Source: Gammaproteobacteria bacterium Gsub
GTDB taxonomy: Bacteria > Pseudomonadota > Gammaproteobacteria > PS1 > Pseudothioglobaceae
Direction of reading: 5' to 3'
NCBI GenBank assembly: GCA_002007405.1
Contig: JYIN01000002.1
Coordinates: 124,001 to 188,000, forward strand
DNA: 64,000 nt
Shown: one piece after another, positions 60,850 through 64,000 of the stretch
How positions within the stretch are numbered: the stretch's first letter is position 1
Layout: each line of letters begins with the position of its first letter
The notes under the pieces: generated by a model
Told to the model about the DNA's origin: nothing
The model's database searches: none
Seen by the model: only the letters and a program-made list of their open reading frames with translations
Translations under genes and position numbers: made by a program

Positions 60850-61273
60850 AATAGAGCCAAAATTCAGCAACGCTAATAAGTTGCAAATTGAAGTCTTAGC
60901 GGACGGTAAATTTTTGTTAATAAAGGATTATTTTTATCGGGATTTTTACGGCAAAACATACAAAGTTGACAAGGGTTTTATAACGGATTTAGCAAGTGTC
61001 CCTCGTTTTTTTTGGCGCTACATCGCTCCAACTGACATCCCTTTCTCTGCTGTCATACATGATGATTTACTTGCTAGATTGTGTGACCAAAAAATCAAAA
61101 ACAGATTTAAGCGATTCGCCGCTTGGAAACAAGCCAATGCTATCATGGTAAGCGCGATGGCTCTTTCGCCGCGTAAAATTCCATTTTGGCGCAAATCCAT
61201 GGTGAAATTAGCAATAGATTTAAACGCGACAATTAGGTGCGTGATTTTTAATAAACATCCTAAAAAAATATGA
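60842..61273 (+). CDS. DUF1353-like phage protein
   Basis: 143 residues with the DUF1353 signature FITDLASVPRFFWRYIAP followed by AVIHDDLL. The family is common near lysis genes in phages, and its function is not established to my knowledge. The 5' end is formed from a copy of the 41-base repeat. ATGA overlap with the next gene. Confidence 0.75.
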   Translation: MEQIEPKFSNANKLQIEVLADGKFLLIKDYFYRDFYGKTYKVDKGFITDLASVPRFFWRYIAPTDIPFSAVIHDDLLARLCDQKIKNRFKRFAAWKQANAIMVSAMALSPRKIPFWRKSMVKLAIDLNATIRCVIFNKHPKKI

Positions 61274-61425
61274 AACAAGAAGTGGATAGACTTGATAAAG
61301 TGTTAATATCGCACGATAAACGCCTTACTTTCATTGAACGCGTAATGTGGTTGGTAATGGGCTTAACTGTTGGCGTAATTTTGAAACATCCGATAGAAAT
61401 TGTAGAGTTTTTTGTGAGATGGTGA
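61270..61425 (+). CDS. Small holin-like or haemolysin XhlA-like membrane protein
   Basis: 51 residues: a charged helical start (MKQEVDRLDKVLISHDKRLT), then one membrane span (about 26-38, MWLVMGLTVGVIL). This is the layout of XhlA-type lysis-associated proteins. It overlaps DUF1353 and the lipoprotein gene, suggesting one lysis operon. Confidence 0.55.
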   Translation: MKQEVDRLDKVLISHDKRLTFIERVMWLVMGLTVGVILKHPIEIVEFFVRW

Positions 61426-61742
61426 AAAAAATAATAACAATCTTTGCGATAATTATATTATCAGGTTGCGTAACATTTGATAATATTGCATACAAATACG
61501 GCAATGGAATTAAAAACGGTATTGGCGGCGTGAGCGCAGCGATTGCCTGCGCGTCCGTATCTACGAGTGTATGCGCGTCTGTTGGTGCACTGAGCGGGTA
61601 TATAGATGGGAAACAGGAAGCGCGTGATAAAATTATAGCAAAAAACGACGCTAAGTTGATTAAAAAATTAGCGGAAAAACAAGCCAAAGACCAGGGCGTA
61701 AGAGTTAAAGATTGTGCATTTTTAGGTTTTTTTTGTGATTAA
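61419..61742 (+). CDS. Prophage lipoprotein, spanin-like
   Basis: 107 residues from the ATG at 61419 with a lipoprotein signal (MVKKIITIFAIIILSGC). A small-residue-rich segment (about 40-65, GGVSAAIACASVSTSVCASVGAL) and a Lys/Glu-rich coiled tail follow, ending LGFFCD. It could act as an outer-membrane lysis component or be a virion factor. It is the last gene before attR. Confidence 0.6.
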   Translation: MVKKIITIFAIIILSGCVTFDNIAYKYGNGIKNGIGGVSAAIACASVSTSVCASVGALSGYIDGKQEARDKIIAKNDAKLIKKLAEKQAKDQGVRVKDCAFLGFFCD

Positions 61743-61743
61743 A

Positions 61744-61768
61744 AAAGTTTAACCACATTTTAACCACA
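61744..61768 (+). repeat. Second end repeat, right copy (25 bp)
   Basis: AAAGTTTAACCACATTTTAA plus CCACA, differing by one base from the copy at 50863-50887 and lying 90 bases inside attR. A shorter AACCACATT follows. Possible integrase arm site. Confidence 0.6.
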
Positions 61769-61858
61769 TTAAATTAAAAATAACTAAAAACACACAAACT
61801 TAAAAACAAAAACCTTATATAGTGGTATATTATTGTGTATGTTGTTTTCTTTGGTGGT

Positions 61859-61885
61859 TTCAAGCCCCGTTTCTCGCCCCATTTT
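61859..61885 (+). repeat. Attachment site attR core (27 bp)
   Basis: Identical to 50798-50824. It repeats the 3' part of tRNA-His without the rest of the tRNA, and lies 46 bases upstream of htpX. Confidence 0.95.
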
Positions 61886-61931
61886 TTTGAAAAATCAGAT
61901 AGAATAATAAGAAAAAATAAGGAGAAAAATT

Positions 61932-62819
61932 ATGCAACGAATATTTTTATTTTTAATGACCAATATTGCCATTATGGTAGTTTTGAGCGTTAGTCTTAAT
62001 TTGTTAGGAGTTGATAACCTATTACAACAAAATGATTCTAGTCTTAATATTCAAGTTTTAATCATATTTTCTGGGTTATTTGGTTTTGGCGGGGCATTTA
62101 TATCGTTGGCCATTTCTAAATGGATGGCAAAACGCACAACAGGTGCTGTGGTGATTGAATCTGCTACTAATAACACCGAAAAATGGTTGCTTGAAGTGGT
62201 TGCAAAACAGGCAAAAATCGTTGGTGTTAAAATGCCAGAAGTGGCAATTTTCCCCTCAAATTCTATGAATGCATTTGCCACTGGCGCTAGTAAAAATAAA
62301 TCTTTAGTAGCCGTTTCTCAAGGGCTGCTCAACACCATGCATAAAGGCGAAATTGAGGCTGTTATTGGACATGAAATGAGCCATGTTGCTAATGGTGATA
62401 TGGTTACTTTGACTTTGATTCAAGGTGTGATTAATACTTTTGTGATTTTTTTCTCACGGGTGATTGGGTATATGGTTGATCGGCTGATTTTAAAAAATCA
62501 ACACGGCTACGGAGTTGGCTATTATGTAACCACAATTTTTGCCCAAATTGTGTTGTCTATTTTGGCATCAATAATCGTTATGTATGTTTCTAGAAAACGC
62601 GAATTTGTAGCGGATACTGGCGGTGCTGATTTGGCAGGTCATCAAAATATGATTAACGCTCTCAAACGCCTGAGCCAAGTTGAGCCACAGCCCCTGCCAG
62701 AGCAAATGGCAGCTTTTGGTATTGATGACAAAAAAAGTTTTAGCGCTTGGTTTTCATCACATCCGCCACTTGAGATGCGTATTAACGCTTTAAAAAAACG
62801 CGCCATGAATCAACGCTAA
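61932..62819 (+). CDS. htpX: Membrane zinc protease HtpX
   Basis: 295 residues, M48 family. Two N-terminal membrane spans, the zinc motif GHEMSHVANGD near residues 139-149, two more spans, then the third ligand in SRKREFVADTGGADL. Quality control of inner-membrane proteins. AAATAAGGAG is a good ribosome-binding site. It would have followed tRNA-His directly before the prophage arrived. Confidence 0.97.
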   Translation: MQRIFLFLMTNIAIMVVLSVSLNLLGVDNLLQQNDSSLNIQVLIIFSGLFGFGGAFISLAISKWMAKRTTGAVVIESATNNTEKWLLEVVAKQAKIVGVKMPEVAIFPSNSMNAFATGASKNKSLVAVSQGLLNTMHKGEIEAVIGHEMSHVANGDMVTLTLIQGVINTFVIFFSRVIGYMVDRLILKNQHGYGVGYYVTTIFAQIVLSILASIIVMYVSRKREFVADTGGADLAGHQNMINALKRLSQVEPQPLPEQMAAFGIDDKKSFSAWFSSHPPLEMRINALKKRAMNQR

Positions 62820-62821
62820 AT

Positions 62822-63598
62822 ATGGCAATTGATGTTAAATCTGCTGAAGAAATCAAAAAAATGCGCCTGGCTGGGCGTCTGACAGCCGATGTTTTAGATA
62901 TGATTGGTAAGCATATCAAAATTGGTGTTACCACAGGTGAATTAGACAAAATTTGCCATGATTATATTGTTAATAAACAAAAAGCTGTCCCCGCACCACT
63001 GAATTATCAGGGCTACCCGAAATCAATTTGCACCAGCGTTAATCATGTCGTCTGCCACGGTATTCCGGGAGATAAAAAACTCAAAAAGGGGGATATTATC
63101 AATATTGATATCACCATCATCAAAGATGGCTACCATGGCGACAGTTCAAAAATGTTTATTCTCGGAAAATCCAGTATTAAAGCCCAGCGCATTTGTAGAA
63201 TTGCCCAAAAATGTTTATATATTGGCATTCAACAAGTCAAGCCAGGGGTTCGTTTGGGTGAGATTGGTAAAGCCATTGGTGCTTATGCAAATAAAAATAA
63301 TTGTTCAATAGTACGCGACTATTGTGGTCACGGTATTGGCACCCAATTCCATAGCGAGCCTCAAGTAGTGCATTATGATGATGGCAATACAGCAAGTAGC
63401 CCAGTGCTTGAGGCAGGTATGACTTTTACTATCGAGCCAATGGTCAATCTGGGCGGCTTTGAAGTAACAACTTCAAAAATAGATGGCTGGACTGTTACCA
63501 CCAAAGACCGCTCACTTTCTGCGCAGTGGGAGCATACTATTTTGGTTACAAAAGAAGGTTGTGAAATCTTAACTCTGCGTGAGGAAGAGTCGGTATAA
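62822..63598 (+). CDS. map: Methionine aminopeptidase, type I
   Basis: 258 residues. The metal ligands are in INIDITIIKDGYHGDSSKMF, GHGIGTQFHSEP, FTIEPM and AQWEHTILVT. Removes the initiator methionine. It starts two bases after htpX and ends normally. Confidence 0.97.
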   Translation: MAIDVKSAEEIKKMRLAGRLTADVLDMIGKHIKIGVTTGELDKICHDYIVNKQKAVPAPLNYQGYPKSICTSVNHVVCHGIPGDKKLKKGDIINIDITIIKDGYHGDSSKMFILGKSSIKAQRICRIAQKCLYIGIQQVKPGVRLGEIGKAIGAYANKNNCSIVRDYCGHGIGTQFHSEPQVVHYDDGNTASSPVLEAGMTFTIEPMVNLGGFEVTTSKIDGWTVTTKDRSLSAQWEHTILVTKEGCEILTLREEESV

Positions 63599-63655
63599 AA
63601 ACAAACCCATGGTTATGCTAAAATAGCGTTTTTATTTTATTCAAACATTCAAACA

Positions 63656-64000
63656 TTGAAAAACCTAAAAAAATATTTTATCTCCGGCATGTTATTTTGG
63701 GTACCACTGGGGCTGAGTATTTTAGTCATTAAATTTTTTGTTAATTTATTAGACGGCATTATTCCAGAGCAATATCAAAGCAAAATTTTACTCGGATTAG
63801 ATCTTAATATTCCCGGTACGGGGATGATTTTAGTGCTGATTATTATTCTCTTCACTGGTGCTTTGGTGAGTAATTTTATCGGTCAAAAACTATTTACTCT
63901 TTGGGAAAAGGTACTTCATAAAATCCCCGGTTTTCGCAATATTTACTCTTCCATCAGACAACTCTCATCTACCATACTAAACTCATCAAATGATAGTTTT
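63656..64000 (+). CDS. DUF502-family membrane protein (3' end beyond the window)
   Basis: The frame opens with TTG at 63656 and stays open to the end, at least 115 residues. Two membrane spans (about 10-30 and 54-74), with the family signature ISGMLFWVPLGLSILVIKFFV and the IPGTGMIL, KIPGFRNIYSSIRQL stretches. Function unknown; widespread inner-membrane family. An ATG start is not available nearby. Confidence 0.85.
   Translation, partial: MKNLKKYFISGMLFWVPLGLSILVIKFFVNLLDGIIPEQYQSKILLGLDLNIPGTGMILVLIIILFTGALVSNFIGQKLFTLWEKVLHKIPGFRNIYSSIRQLSSTILNSSNDSF

Larger units (their letters stand above)
50798..61885. mobile_element. Corticovirus (PM2)-like prophage integrated at tRNA-His
   Basis: An 11,061-base unit (one att copy counted) bounded by a perfect 27-base direct repeat. 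It holds a tyrosine integrase beside attL, an XRE repressor, an excisionase-like HTH, replication genes, a FtsK/HerA-type ATPase, a PM2 P2-like capsid gene, several one-span membrane proteins and a likely lysis block. PM2, the type corticovirus, is a tailless, membrane-containing, circular dsDNA phage of about 10 kb, so size and content agree. No tail, portal, terminase or head-protease gene is present. The integrase and DnaC-like gene each show a single-base frameshift, so the prophage may be immobile. Confidence 0.85.

Overview
The window reads as a chromosomal segment of an AT-rich, sulfur-oxidising, probably autotrophic gammaproteobacterium of the SUP05/Thioglobus and mussel-symbiont type. 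This placement is an inference from gene content and not from a marker tree. The supporting genes are a TusA-DsrE2 sulfur-carrier pair, an ETHE1-like persulfide dioxygenase, a proton-pumping pyrophosphatase close to a pyrophosphate-type phosphofructokinase, and a compact set of housekeeping genes.

Region 1 (1-6768, minus strand) is a DNA phosphorothioation (Dnd) defence island with dndE (cut by the window edge), dndD and dndC. At the position where the regulator dndB normally sits there is instead a 582-residue protein combining RNA-polymerase alpha-CTD-like, sigma-region-4-like and HARE-HTH-like segments. An adenine-type DNA methyltransferase follows. The whole island is joined by a one-base stop/start overlap to nuoD, the last visible gene of a nuoABCD operon (6768-9646) whose usual continuation nuoE is not here.

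Region 2 (9803-50470) is ordinary host chromosome: tldD, a YhdP-like AsmA protein, a one-domain asparaginase-like protein, yggS, a PyrK-like flavoprotein, argB, a cytochrome c, hemW, rdgB, rpiA, a BepA-like protease, tusA-dsrE2, a glycosyltransferase-GmhB fusion beside waaC, glnS, dapB, a persulfide dioxygenase, an EF-hand protein, hppA, adk, PPi-PFK, cysS, a peroxiredoxin with rubredoxin, leuB, a pirin, a Kef-type antiporter, thiC, hemB, acs, a degenerate alpha/beta hydrolase, rpoZ and dnaQ. Three tRNA genes (Pro, Arg, His) close this region.

Region 3 (50798-61885) is the most remarkable part: an 11.06-kb tailless-phage prophage integrated into the 3' end of tRNA-His and bounded by a perfect 27-bp direct repeat. 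Its capsid protein resembles the double-jelly-roll capsid protein P2 of corticovirus PM2, and it has a FtsK/HerA-type packaging ATPase and a run of small one-membrane-span proteins expected of a membrane-containing virion. The lysogeny module is on the minus strand (tyrosine integrase, XRE repressor, two-span membrane protein). The plus strand carries an excisionase-like HTH, a DUF6291-like replication protein, a DnaC-like helicase loader, a zinc-ribbon protein, the ATPase, a HicBA-like toxin-antitoxin pair, the virion genes, and a likely lysis block. Two promoters share the same -35/-10 spacing and operator-like half-sites. The integrase and the DnaC-like gene each contain one apparent single-base frameshift, so the prophage may be defective, unless the shifts are sequence errors.

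Region 4 (61932-64000) resumes host chromosome: htpX, map and the start of a DUF502 membrane protein. Before integration htpX would have followed the tRNA-His gene directly.
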